Shown: positions 54,176 through 63,180 of the stretch, in pieces
How positions within the stretch are numbered: position 1 is the first letter of the stretch
Layout of the letters: each line of letters begins with the position of its first letter
Assembly: GCA_041831635.1 (NCBI GenBank)
Contig: JBHASY010000126.1
Location: 1 to 64,000, forward strand
Source: Acetoanaerobium sp041831635
Lineage (GTDB): Bacteria; Bacillota; Clostridia; Peptostreptococcales; Filifactoraceae
DNA: 64,000 nucleotides
Direction of reading: 5' to 3'
Made by a program: the position numbers and the translations under genes
The notes under the pieces: generated by a model
The model's input: only the letters and a program-made list of their open reading frames with translations
Database searches by the model: none
Told to the model about the DNA's origin: nothing

Positions 54176-56260
54176 ATGAGCAAGATATACGAAACTTCTA
54201 TTGGCGGGAAAAGTTTGTCGGTAGAAATAGGTAAGGTTGCGGAGCTTGCTAACGGGGCATGTATTCTTCGCAGTGGAGATACTGTTGTTTTAGTTACAGC
54301 CACAAATTCTGAAAAGCCCAGAGAGGCAGTAGACTTCTTTCCTCTAAGCGTAGATTATGAAGAAAAATTATATGCGGCAGGTAAAATTCCCGGTGGATTT
54401 ATAAAAAGAGAAGGAAGACCTTCAGAGCGTTCTATTTTGACATCAAGACTGATAGACCGTCCTATCAGACCTTTGTTTCCAAAAGGATATAGAAATGATG
54501 TACAGGTAGTAGCTACCGTACTTTCTATGGATCAAAATGCAAATCCGGATACTATGGCTATGATAGGTTCATCTATAGCGCTTTCCATTTCTTCAATTCC
54601 TTTTAACGGGCCTACAGGCTCGGTTTCAGTTGGATTGATAGATGGAGAATTTATAATAAATCCTGACTTGGAGCAAAGAGCAAATTCTCAAATGTATCTT
54701 GTTGTATCCGGAACAAAAGATGCAATAATGATGGTTGAGGCAGGTTCTAATGAGATTTCAGAAGATGTTATGCTAAGAGCGATATTATTTGCCCATGAGG
54801 AGATTAAAAAAATAGTTAGCTTTGTAGAGGAAATAGCAAACGATATAGGAAAACCTAAAGATGAAGTTTTACTTTTTGTACCTAAAGAAGAGATTTTAGA
54901 TGCCGTATCCGAATATGGAAAGCAAAAAATGAAAGACGCTATCCTTACTAAAGATAAACAAGAAAGACTTGAAAATATGGAAAATGTAAAACAAGATATA
55001 ATGGAGCATTTTTCAGAAATATATCCTGATGATATGAAAGATGTAAGTGAAATAATCTATAAACTTACTAAAGACGGAGTAAGAGAGTTAATACTAAAAG
55101 ATAAAATCAGACCTGACAACAGGCTTCATGATGAAATCAGACCTATCTGGAGTGAGGCCGGTGTACTTCCAAGAACACATGGATCTGCGATATTTACAAG
55201 AGGGCAGACTCAAGTAATGAGTATCACTACGCTGGGGGCATTGGGCGATGTTCAGATTTTAGACGGATTAAGCGAAGAAGAAGAAAAACGCTATATGCAT
55301 CACTATAACTTCCCTGCATATTCTGTAGGAGAGGCAAGACCGTCCAGAGGACCGGGAAGAAGAGAAATAGGACATGGAGCACTTGCAGAAAGAGCTATAG
55401 AGCCTATGCTTCCAAGCAAAGAAGAATTCCCTTATGCTATAAGAGTAGTGTCTGAGGTTCTTTCATCAAACGGTTCTACTTCTCAGGCGAGTGTGTGCGG
55501 AAGCACCTTATCTTTACTTGATGCGGCAGTACCGCTAAAAGATATGGTTGCAGGGATAGCTATGGGGCTTATCAAAGATGAAGATGAGGTAGCGATACTT
55601 TCAGATATTCAAGGCATGGAAGACTTTTTAGGAGATATGGATTTTAAAGTTGCGGGAACGGAAAAGGGAATAACTGCAATTCAAATGGACATTAAAATAG
55701 CCGGGATAGATGAGGCAATTTTAACCAGAGCATTAGAACAAGCCAGAGTAGGGAGAATTCATATATTAAATGAAATGAGAAAAACTCTAACTGCTCCAAG
55801 AGAGGAAATTTCTCCGTATGCTCCTATGATTATAACTATGAAAATCGACCCTGATAAGATAAGAGATGTAATCGGGCCGGGAGGAAAAGTGATAAATAAA
55901 ATCATAGAAGAAACGGGCGTTAAAATAGATATAGAAAACGACGGGAATGTATTTATTGCAGCAGTTGCAAGAGATATGGGCAAGAAGGCGAAAGCTATGA
56001 TAGAAGACATAGTCAGAGTTCCGGAGGTAGGTCAAAAATACATGGGCAAGGTTACAAAGCTGATGGCATTTGGAGCTTTTATGGAGATATTGCCGGGAAA
56101 AGAAGGCTTGCTTCATGTATCTCAGATTGATGTGAAAAGGGTAAATAAAGTAGAAGATGTACTAGCCGTAGGAGACGAACTTGAGGTACTTCTTACTGAA
56201 ATAGACTCTCAGGGAAGAATAAATCTTTCAAGAAAAGCTTTGCTAAAGTCTGATGAATGA
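54176..56260 (+). CDS. pnp: Polynucleotide phosphorylase
   Basis: 694 aa. Two RNase PH domains (about 1-215 and 310-530, with GEARPSRGPGRREIGHGALA), a KH domain (GPGGKVINKIIEETGVKIDI near 565) and a C-terminal S1 domain (MGKVTKLMAFGAFMEILPGK near 622). It degrades RNA 3' to 5' with phosphate. GGGAGG precedes the ATG. The rpsO-pnp order is conserved. Confidence 0.98.
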   Translation: MSKIYETSIGGKSLSVEIGKVAELANGACILRSGDTVVLVTATNSEKPREAVDFFPLSVDYEEKLYAAGKIPGGFIKREGRPSERSILTSRLIDRPIRPLFPKGYRNDVQVVATVLSMDQNANPDTMAMIGSSIALSISSIPFNGPTGSVSVGLIDGEFIINPDLEQRANSQMYLVVSGTKDAIMMVEAGSNEISEDVMLRAILFAHEEIKKIVSFVEEIANDIGKPKDEVLLFVPKEEILDAVSEYGKQKMKDAILTKDKQERLENMENVKQDIMEHFSEIYPDDMKDVSEIIYKLTKDGVRELILKDKIRPDNRLHDEIRPIWSEAGVLPRTHGSAIFTRGQTQVMSITTLGALGDVQILDGLSEEEEKRYMHHYNFPAYSVGEARPSRGPGRREIGHGALAERAIEPMLPSKEEFPYAIRVVSEVLSSNGSTSQASVCGSTLSLLDAAVPLKDMVAGIAMGLIKDEDEVAILSDIQGMEDFLGDMDFKVAGTEKGITAIQMDIKIAGIDEAILTRALEQARVGRIHILNEMRKTLTAPREEISPYAPMIITMKIDPDKIRDVIGPGGKVINKIIEETGVKIDIENDGNVFIAAVARDMGKKAKAMIEDIVRVPEVGQKYMGKVTKLMAFGAFMEILPGKEGLLHVSQIDVKRVNKVEDVLAVGDELEVLLTEIDSQGRINLSRKALLKSDE

Positions 56261-56315
56261 TAAAAGATATAGAATAATTAAAAAGAACAATTTAGAAAAA
56301 TATTAAGATAATTAT

Positions 56316-56372
56316 CCCGGATAATTTTATTTATTTACATTTCGGTAAGTGGATAAATAATCCGGGTTTTTT
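56316..56372 (+). terminator. Terminator after pnp
   Basis: CCCGGAT (56316-56322) pairs with ATCCGGG (56360-56366), followed by six T (56367-56372). The AT-rich interior can pair further. A competing small hairpin ATTATC/GATAAT (56311-56325) overlaps its left arm. It separates pnp from ftsK. Confidence 0.75.
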
Positions 56373-56493
56373 GAAATTGTAAGATTTTATGGTTAATATA
56401 ACATCTAAAGGAAATAAAATAATATAATAGCCGAGCACCGGTTTAAAATCTTGAATTGAAATTAAATTTATGATATGAAAGTGTGGATATATA

Positions 56494-58674
56494 ATGGCAA
56501 AGGGAAAGAGAAAGACACGAAAAAAGAAAACTACAGGAAAAATAAATGAAAATATACTTGCAATAGGTTTCATTTTTTTCGGTATTTTTATGACTTTGTC
56601 TGTCAGAACCGAGTCTATGGGGATAGTAGGGCAAAGCGTAAAGTATGTACTTCTGGGAATATTTTCAAAGCTGTCTGTAATTATAGCTTTTGTACTTATA
56701 TTTTTAGGGGTGTATAAGCTTATATATCCTGATAAAATACAATATCAAAAAATACCTAAACTCCTTTCTTTTGTTTTGACAACTGTGGTTATTCTAGTGT
56801 ATGGATTGTTTCAAAAAGACTTTTTGCCCAGAACTACTCCGCTTAATCTCGAAAACAGCAAATTGATATTCAGTATGGCACAAAGAGGAGAGGGTTCAGG
56901 ATTTATATGCAGTGTAATTACATATTATTTTCACAGACTGCTTGGAACAGCCGGAACAATTATGTTTTGTGTAGGACTTACTCTTTTTGTTTTAATATAC
57001 TATTTTAAAATGGATCCTACTAAATTTTTTGAAGTATTTAAAACAGGACCGAAAGCTATAAAGGAATTTTTAATGACTTTAAAGGCCCGAATAATGAATT
57101 TTGTGCTGGTAGACAATGATGAAGACGAAAAGTCTGAAAAACTCGGGAAAAAATCTAAAAATGAAAAAGACGAACCGGATATTTTTTATGATGACGAAGA
57201 AAAAGAAGATAAGTCAAAAAACACGAAAAACGAGTTAAATTTAGAGATCCCATCTAAAATGAAAAATTTTCGCAAATCAAGTGATGATGATTATGTATTT
57301 CCTAGTGTAGACTTGCTAAATAATTTTGAAAAAAATTCTAAAAGAGATTCCGGCAACAAAATGAAAAATTCTAAAACTTTAGAAAATACCTTGCTTAACT
57401 TCGGAGTAGATGCAACCGTAAGAAATATTTCTCAAGGGCCTACTATTACCAGATACGAACTTGAGCCAAAAGCCGGAACGAAGGTAAGTAAGGTAACAAA
57501 TCTCACTGAGGATTTGGCATTGGCTCTGGCTGCTCAGACTATAAGGATAGAAGCACCTATACCCGGAAAGTCGCTTATAGGGATAGAAATACCGAATAAT
57601 ATAAGCGAAGCAGTAAGTTTCAGAGAAATAGTGGAAAGCAGGGTTTTTAATACTTCAAATGCAGAGATAGCATTTGGAGTAGGGATGGATATAGGAGGAA
57701 ATGTAATAGTTGCAGATATAACAAAAATGCCACATATGCTGGTAGCCGGTGCTACGGGCTCGGGAAAGAGCGTGTGCATAAATACTTTGATTTGCAGTAT
57801 GCTATATAAGTATTCACCTAAAGATGTAAAAATGATTATGATAGACCCTAAGATGGTGGAACTTTCCGTATATAATGATATACCTCATCTTCTTATACCT
57901 GTAGTTACAAATATGAAAAAAGCGCCAAATGCTTTAAATTGGGCAGTGGCAGAGATGAACAGAAGATACAAGCTGTTTTCAGAGTCAAAAACAAAGGATA
58001 TAAATAGTTATAATGAAAAATTTGAAGAAAAATTACCAAGAATCGTGCTTATAATAGACGAACTTGCAGATTTAATGATGGTAAGTCCGAGAGAAATAGA
58101 AGATGCGATATGTAGGCTGGCACAGATGGCTAGAGCCTGCGGAATTCATCTGGTTATTGCAACTCAAAGACCTTCAGTAGATGTAATTACAGGACTTATA
58201 AAGGCTAATATCCCATCGAGAATAGCATTTTCAGTATCTTCGCATACTGATTCAAGAACTATTTTGGACACAGGCGGAGCGGAAAAATTGCTGGGAAGAG
58301 GGGATATGTTATACTACCCTATGGGAGCAAATAAACCGGTACGTATCCAAGGGGCTTTCATTTCAGAAAATGAAGTAATTAAGATTACAGAGTTTATAAA
58401 GGAAAAAAACAATGTTGAAGTCAATGATACAGAGATAATGGAGGAAATTGAAAAAATAGCTGAACAAACTGACAATCCTGAAGATGAATTGATGGTGCAG
58501 GTTTTAGATTTTATCAAAGAAAAAGAGTATATTTCGACTTCGCTTATCCAAAGAAGATTTAGAGTAGGATATAATAGAGCTTCCAGGATAATAGAAGAAC
58601 TGGAGAGAAAAGGAATAGTAGACTCAAGTGACGGAGCAAAACCCAGAAAAGTATATATAGAAAATATCAAGTAA
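56494..58674 (+). CDS. ftsK: DNA translocase FtsK/SpoIIIE
   Basis: 726 aa. Four membrane helices lie in the first about 175 residues. A charged linker follows (about 205-300), then the motor domain with P-loop GATGSGKSVCINTL near 418, DELADLMMV and RMAFQVSS-like residues (here RIAFSVSS). The C-terminal gamma winged helix (QVLDFIKEKEYISTSLIQRR) reads KOPS/SRS sites. It pumps DNA through the septum at division. No sporulation gene is next to it, so a spore-specific role is not implied. Confidence 0.96.
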   Translation: MAKGKRKTRKKKTTGKINENILAIGFIFFGIFMTLSVRTESMGIVGQSVKYVLLGIFSKLSVIIAFVLIFLGVYKLIYPDKIQYQKIPKLLSFVLTTVVILVYGLFQKDFLPRTTPLNLENSKLIFSMAQRGEGSGFICSVITYYFHRLLGTAGTIMFCVGLTLFVLIYYFKMDPTKFFEVFKTGPKAIKEFLMTLKARIMNFVLVDNDEDEKSEKLGKKSKNEKDEPDIFYDDEEKEDKSKNTKNELNLEIPSKMKNFRKSSDDDYVFPSVDLLNNFEKNSKRDSGNKMKNSKTLENTLLNFGVDATVRNISQGPTITRYELEPKAGTKVSKVTNLTEDLALALAAQTIRIEAPIPGKSLIGIEIPNNISEAVSFREIVESRVFNTSNAEIAFGVGMDIGGNVIVADITKMPHMLVAGATGSGKSVCINTLICSMLYKYSPKDVKMIMIDPKMVELSVYNDIPHLLIPVVTNMKKAPNALNWAVAEMNRRYKLFSESKTKDINSYNEKFEEKLPRIVLIIDELADLMMVSPREIEDAICRLAQMARACGIHLVIATQRPSVDVITGLIKANIPSRIAFSVSSHTDSRTILDTGGAEKLLGRGDMLYYPMGANKPVRIQGAFISENEVIKITEFIKEKNNVEVNDTEIMEEIEKIAEQTDNPEDELMVQVLDFIKEKEYISTSLIQRRFRVGYNRASRIIEELERKGIVDSSDGAKPRKVYIENIK

Positions 58675-58740
58675 CAATTTAGATACAAAGAGTTATTTAA
58701 TATAAAATTGAGTATAAAGCAGGGTTTAACTACAAGTGAT

Positions 58741-58767
58741 AAAATTTTTATATGTATTAAAAATTTT
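58741..58767 (+). repeat. AT-only inverted repeat upstream of mnmH
   Basis: AAAATTTTTA (58741-58750) and TAAAAATTTT (58758-58767) form a perfect 10-bp inverted repeat with a 7-base loop, in the 133-base gap between ftsK and mnmH. No T-run follows, so it is a poor terminator. Confidence 0.4.
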
Positions 58768-58807
58768 AAAAGGGCATACTTAGAATGTAAATTAAGAAGG
58801 TGTAATT

Positions 58808-59848
58808 TTGAATGAAATTGATATAGAAAAAGCATTAGAATTGAAAAATTCGATAATTGTAGATGTTAGAACGCCAAAAGAATACGAGCAAGACCATATA
58901 CCGGGTTCGATAAACATTCCTATATTTGATGATGATGAAAGAGCAATAATAGGGACATTATATAAACAAAAAGGCAAAGAAATTGCGGTAAAGACCGGAA
59001 TAGAAATAACGTCTCCAAAACTCGAAGATTTTTATCAAAAATATTTGATGCTTTCCAAGCAATATGAGCAGATGATATTGTATTGTTTCAGGGGAGGAAT
59101 GAGAAGCGGTTCATTCGTAAATTTTTTAGGTGATATGGGGTTGAATGTCTTAAAATTAAACGGAGGTTATAAATCATATAGGAATTATGTGCTGAACTAT
59201 CTGGAAAATATTAGTTCAAAACATAGATTTGTCGTACTTCACGGGCATACAGGGACAGGGAAAACGCAGTTACTTGAAGCATTAGAAGATAAGGGTTGTA
59301 CGGTACTTAATTTAGAAGCTTTGGCTCAAAACAGCGGTTCTGTTTATGGGGAGATTTTTTATTCGGGAAAAAATCCTACTCAGAAATGGTTCGATTCACA
59401 AATTGTAAAAATTTTGAGAGAATCAAAATATAAAAATGTACTTATGGAAAGTGAAAGTAAAAAGATAGGCAAAGTGGTTTTGGATAAAAAGTTTTTGAAG
59501 AATATGACTGAGGGTAAGCATATTTTGATAAACGCATCTATAGAAAATAGGGTAAAACGATTAGTAAAAGATTATACAAAATGCAATATCAACGATGAAT
59601 ACCTTAAAACATCTACAATGAAATTAAAAGATACAATTGGAAAGAAAGCTGTTGAAAATCTGATTTGCAAAATAGAATACAAAGAATATGAATATGTAGC
59701 GGAATTTTTAATTATGAATTATTACGATAGACTGTATAGTTATTCTATGGATAAGTATGACTATGATATGTCGATATCTTCAGATGAAATGGAATTAGCT
59801 GTAGATAGGATTTTAAAATATTATTACGATACTGAAAAGGAGATATAA
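58808..59848 (+). CDS. mnmH: tRNA 2-selenouridine synthase (SelU/YbbB)
   Basis: 346 aa. An N-terminal rhodanese domain (IIVDVRTPKEYEQDHIPGSI) has its active cysteine near residue 92 in LYCFRGGMRSG. A P-loop domain follows with LHGHTGTGKTQLLEAL near 145. This fusion is specific to MnmH, which replaces sulfur by selenium in wobble 2-thiouridine of Lys, Glu and Gln tRNAs via a geranylated intermediate. It implies selenophosphate (selD) elsewhere in the genome. TTG start after AAGGTG. Confidence 0.93.
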   Translation: MNEIDIEKALELKNSIIVDVRTPKEYEQDHIPGSINIPIFDDDERAIIGTLYKQKGKEIAVKTGIEITSPKLEDFYQKYLMLSKQYEQMILYCFRGGMRSGSFVNFLGDMGLNVLKLNGGYKSYRNYVLNYLENISSKHRFVVLHGHTGTGKTQLLEALEDKGCTVLNLEALAQNSGSVYGEIFYSGKNPTQKWFDSQIVKILRESKYKNVLMESESKKIGKVVLDKKFLKNMTEGKHILINASIENRVKRLVKDYTKCNINDEYLKTSTMKLKDTIGKKAVENLICKIEYKEYEYVAEFLIMNYYDRLYSYSMDKYDYDMSISSDEMELAVDRILKYYYDTEKEI

Positions 59849-61177
59849 ATGAATAAAAGTGTTTTTATTTCTACTCTCGGCTGTTCCAAGAACCTGGTTG
59901 ATTCTGAGGTAATGCTTAATATATTGTTGGAAAACGGGCTTAAAAAAGTAGATGCTCCCGAGTTGGCAGATATAGCTGTAATTAACACCTGTGGATTTAT
60001 AGATTCTGCTAAAGAAGAGTCTATAAATGAAATACTGGAAATTGCAAAGTATAAAAAGGTTGGAAAACTGAAATATTTAATAGTTACAGGTTGTCTTTCG
60101 CAAAGATATAGCGAGGAACTCAAAAAAGAACTTCCTGAGGTCGACTCATTTCTTGGGACTACCAGCTTTGAACATATTTACAATATAATTCAAGGACTGG
60201 AGATAGGTAAAAGGAGCAGTCTTATTTTAGATATAAACCACGATTTAAAGCCTAATTCAAAGAGGGTCTTACTTACGGATAAATATACGGCATTTTTAAA
60301 AATAGCCGAAGGTTGCGACAATCTGTGTACTTACTGCATTATTCCTAAGCTTAGAGGTAAGTACAGGAGCAGAAAGCTGGAGGATATCGTAAACGAGGCA
60401 AAAGAACTGGTCGCAAACGGAGTAAAAGAACTCATACTCATAGCTCAAGATACGACGAAGTATGGGCTTGATATTTATAATGAAAAAACTTTGTCTGTAT
60501 TACTTAGGAAGTTAAATGAAATCGAGGGCGTAAAGTGGATTAGGTTTTTATATTCCTATCCTGAAGATATAGATTTAAATCTTATACTGGCAGTTAAAGA
60601 GTGTGATAAAGTGTGTTCTTATTTTGATATGCCGATTCAGCACAGTCACGATAATGTTCTAAAAAGAATGAACAGAAAAACCACAGGAAAACAGATAGAA
60701 GAGAAAATAACTTTAATCAGAACTCATATACCGGAGGCTGTCCTTAGGACTACTCTTATAACAGGGTTTCCTAAAGAAAGTGACGAGGAATTTGACTGTA
60801 TGTATGATTTCGTGAAGAAAATTGAATTTGACAGACTGGGGGTATTTGCATATTCCAGAGAAGAGAACACTCCTGCTGCTATTATGGACGGACAAGTTTC
60901 AGAAGAATTAAAGGAAGAGAGAAAAAATAGAATAATGAGCCTTCAACAGGAGATTTCATTGAGGAAAAATCAAAAACTTATAGGAAAAGAATTTGAAGTT
61001 TTAATAGAAAGAGAAATTGAAGAAAATCTTTATGAAACGAGAAGTTACAGAGATGCGCCTGAGATAGACGGGATAATTTATGTTAAGACTTTATCTTCTC
61101 ACAGTGAGGGCGAATTTGTAACTGTCAATATAAGAGATGCTATGGAATATGATTTGGTAGGAGATGAAGTACAATGA
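59849..61177 (+). CDS. rimO: Ribosomal protein S12 methylthiotransferase RimO
   Basis: 442 aa. The N-terminal UPF0004 domain has cysteines in LGCSKNLVDSEVM, NTCGFIDSAKEES and VTGCLSQRY. The radical SAM cluster is in GCDNLCTYCIIPKLRG near residue 155, and a C-terminal TRAM domain follows. The NLVDSE motif separates RimO from MiaB. It methylthiolates an aspartate of S12. It follows mnmH directly and overlaps pgsA by 4 bases. Confidence 0.97.
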   Translation: MNKSVFISTLGCSKNLVDSEVMLNILLENGLKKVDAPELADIAVINTCGFIDSAKEESINEILEIAKYKKVGKLKYLIVTGCLSQRYSEELKKELPEVDSFLGTTSFEHIYNIIQGLEIGKRSSLILDINHDLKPNSKRVLLTDKYTAFLKIAEGCDNLCTYCIIPKLRGKYRSRKLEDIVNEAKELVANGVKELILIAQDTTKYGLDIYNEKTLSVLLRKLNEIEGVKWIRFLYSYPEDIDLNLILAVKECDKVCSYFDMPIQHSHDNVLKRMNRKTTGKQIEEKITLIRTHIPEAVLRTTLITGFPKESDEEFDCMYDFVKKIEFDRLGVFAYSREENTPAAIMDGQVSEELKEERKNRIMSLQQEISLRKNQKLIGKEFEVLIEREIEENLYETRSYRDAPEIDGIIYVKTLSSHSEGEFVTVNIRDAMEYDLVGDEVQ

Positions 61178-61692
61178 ATATAGCAAATAAACTAACTCTT
61201 GCAAGAATTATAATGGTACCGTTTTTTTTAATAGCGGTGTATTTTGAAAAAAATTCAGGATTTTTACCTATTTCAGCACTTATATTTGCACTTGCTTCGA
61301 TTACGGATTTTTTTGACGGCTATTTAGCTAGGAAATATAATTTAATCACTGATTTTGGGAAATTTATGGATCCGCTGGCAGATAAAGTTTTGGTTGTTGC
61401 AGCACTTGCAGTGTTAGTGGAGATGAATTTGATTCCTTCGTGGATGATAGTGCTCATCATAACAAGGGAATATTCTGTCAGCATACTTAGGGCTATAGCT
61501 GCAAGCAGCGGACAGGTCATTGCCGCCTCACAAGGGGGGAAAATCAAGACAGTTTCACAAATATTTGCAGTGCTTATGCTACTGCTGAATATAAAGTATG
61601 GAATTTATGTGATGTGGCTAGCTGTACTACTTACCTTCGTTTCAGGGGTAGATTATTTGATGAAAAATAAAAAACTTATCTCACAGAAATAA
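61174..61692 (+). CDS. pgsA: CDP-diacylglycerol-glycerol-3-phosphate 3-phosphatidyltransferase
   Basis: 172 aa, multi-pass membrane protein. The CDP-alcohol phosphotransferase motif is complete: DGYLARKYNLITDFGKFMDP then LADK, about residues 48-70. It makes phosphatidylglycerophosphate from the CDP-DAG supplied by CdsA. It overlaps rimO. The rimO-pgsA-(cinA)-recA order is common in Firmicutes; cinA is absent here. Confidence 0.96.
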   Translation: MNIANKLTLARIIMVPFFLIAVYFEKNSGFLPISALIFALASITDFFDGYLARKYNLITDFGKFMDPLADKVLVVAALAVLVEMNLIPSWMIVLIITREYSVSILRAIAASSGQVIAASQGGKIKTVSQIFAVLMLLLNIKYGIYVMWLAVLLTFVSGVDYLMKNKKLISQK

Positions 61693-61696
61693 ATTA

Positions 61697-61725
61697 TTGG
61701 TTAGGAAATATATTTGTGATATAAT
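61697..61725 (+). promoter_or_regulatory. Sigma-A promoter for recA
   Basis: TTGGTT (61697-61702), a 17-base spacer and a perfect TATAAT (61720-61725). Transcription would start near 61732, at the SOS box. Confidence 0.75.
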
Positions 61726-61732
61726 CGTATAA

Positions 61733-61744
61733 GAACCTATGTTC
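61733..61744 (+). promoter_or_regulatory. LexA (SOS) box of recA
   Basis: GAACCTATGTTC matches the Gram-positive LexA operator GAAC-N4-GTTC exactly and is flanked by a 3' G as in CGAACNNNNGTTCG. It starts 7 bases after the -10, so bound LexA would block the polymerase. It implies a lexA gene elsewhere. Confidence 0.8.
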
Positions 61745-61765
61745 GATAGAAAGGTGGAATATGAA

Positions 61766-62830
61766 GTGGACGAAAAACAAATCGAAGAAAGACAAAAAGC
61801 CTTGGATGCAGCTTTAGCCAAAATAGAGAAGGATTTTGGAAAAGGCTCTATAATGACTTTAGGCGAAAATGCAAAAATGAATATAGAAACTATATCTACA
61901 GGATCTATAGGGATTGATGTGGCAATAGGTATAGGAGGATTACCGAAAGGCAGAATAGTTGAGATATACGGACCTGAATCTTCAGGAAAAACTACTGTTG
62001 CACTTCATGCAGTAGCTGAGGCTCAAAAACAAGGCGGGATAGCAGCATTCGTAGATGCAGAGCACGCACTTGACCCTGTATATGCGAAAGCTTTGGGTGT
62101 AGATATAGATAAACTTATAGTGTCTCAGCCTGATAACGGAGAGCAGGCACTCGAAATTACAGAGGCTCTGGTTAGAAGTAGGGCTATAGATATAATTGTA
62201 GTAGACTCTGTGGCGGCGCTTGTTCCTAAGGCTGAAATAGAAGGAGAAATGGGAGATTCTCATATAGGGCTTCAGGCCAGACTTATGTCACAAGCACTTA
62301 GGAAACTTGCAGGATTTATAAATAAATCAAAGACGATAACGATTTTTATAAATCAACTTAGAGAAAAAGTAGGAGTTACATTCGGAAACCCTGAAACTAC
62401 TACGGGAGGTAGAGCATTGAAGTTTTATGCTACTGTTAGGCTGGATGTAAGAAAAGGGGATGTTATCAAGCAAGGAGATACTGTTATAGGAAGCCGAACG
62501 AAAGTCAAAGTTGTTAAAAATAAAGTTGCACCACCATTTAAAAAATGTGAATTTGATATAATGTATGGTAAAGGAATATCTAAGGTAGGAGAACTTGTAG
62601 ATATAGGTGCAAACTTGGACATCATAAAAAAATCAGGGGCTTGGTACAGTTATAGTGAGAGTAAATTAGGTCAAGGCAGAGAAAATGCTAAACAATTCCT
62701 TTTGGAAAACCCTGAAATTATGGACGAAATAGAAACAAAAGTAAGAGATTATTTTAAAGAAAATACCTCTGCTATTATTGAAATTGCAAAATCTGATAAA
62801 GATGACAAAAAAGAAGAAGTAGAAGAATAA
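61766..62830 (+). CDS. recA: Recombinase RecA
   Basis: 354 aa. ALDAALAKIEKDFGKGSIM opens the core. Walker A is GPESSGKTT near residue 71; FVDAEHALDP and the L2 region (FGNPETTTGGRALKFY) follow. RecA catalyses strand exchange and triggers LexA cleavage. The frame runs back to an ATG at 61739, but that codon lies in the LexA box and near the predicted transcript start without a ribosome site. GTG at 61766 follows AAAGGTGG by about 9 bases and gives the normal start. Confidence 0.97.
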   Translation: MDEKQIEERQKALDAALAKIEKDFGKGSIMTLGENAKMNIETISTGSIGIDVAIGIGGLPKGRIVEIYGPESSGKTTVALHAVAEAQKQGGIAAFVDAEHALDPVYAKALGVDIDKLIVSQPDNGEQALEITEALVRSRAIDIIVVDSVAALVPKAEIEGEMGDSHIGLQARLMSQALRKLAGFINKSKTITIFINQLREKVGVTFGNPETTTGGRALKFYATVRLDVRKGDVIKQGDTVIGSRTKVKVVKNKVAPPFKKCEFDIMYGKGISKVGELVDIGANLDIIKKSGAWYSYSESKLGQGRENAKQFLLENPEIMDEIETKVRDYFKENTSAIIEIAKSDKDDKKEEVEE

Positions 62831-62842
62831 AAATCAATATAT

Positions 62843-62895
62843 ACCGCCCTGGAATAGTTAGATTTTATAATCTAACTATTCCAGGGCGGTTTTTT
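62843..62895 (+). terminator. Terminator after recA with a 22-bp perfect stem
   Basis: The arms at 62843-62864 and 62869-62890 are perfect reverse complements of 22 bases with a TTAT loop, followed by TTTTT. The stem begins ACCGCCCTGGAATAG. It is far longer than the other terminators in this window. Confidence 0.92.
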
Positions 62896-63084
62896 ATAGG
62901 GAAATAATTTTTCAAATTATCTTCAGATTTGATATTTAAAATTTTATTCTATAAATTGGAATTTGCTAGTGATACGAAAAATTTATGCAAAAATATATAC
63001 AAGTACATAAGAAAAATCTTGTTTTGTTTGTGCTTGTGAAATTATTTCAATGATATTTTGTAAATTTAGATTTGTAGTGTATTC

Positions 63085-63113
63085 TTGACACAAAGCCATA
63101 TAAATATTAAAAT
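63085..63113 (+). promoter_or_regulatory. Sigma-A promoter for rny
   Basis: A perfect TTGACA (63085-63090), a 17-base spacer and TAAAAT (63108-63113). Transcription would start near 63120, about 60 bases before the ATG of rny. Confidence 0.72.
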
Positions 63114-63158
63114 TAAGTGTGGTATATGCACCTTAAAAATTATAGAAAAGGAGGTGGC

Positions 63159-63180
63159 TATAATTATAATTATAACTATG
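63159..63180 (+). repeat. Hexamer repeat between the rny ribosome site and ATG
   Basis: After AAAGGAGGTGGC come TATAAT, TATAAT, TATAAC and then TATG, with the start ATG at 63178. The ribosome site ends about 22 bases before the ATG, far beyond the usual 5-10. In-frame upstream codons are ATA, ATT and ACT, so a rare ATT or ATA start near 63163 is also possible. Confidence 0.6.

Larger units (their letters stand above)
62831..63177 (+). other. recA-rny intergenic region
   Basis: This 347-base gap holds the long recA terminator (62843-62895), an AT-rich stretch without ORFs that I can support, a good promoter at 63085 and the rny leader with an AAAGGAGGTGG ribosome site and hexamer repeat. No cinA or other gene is present. 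Confidence 0.7.
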
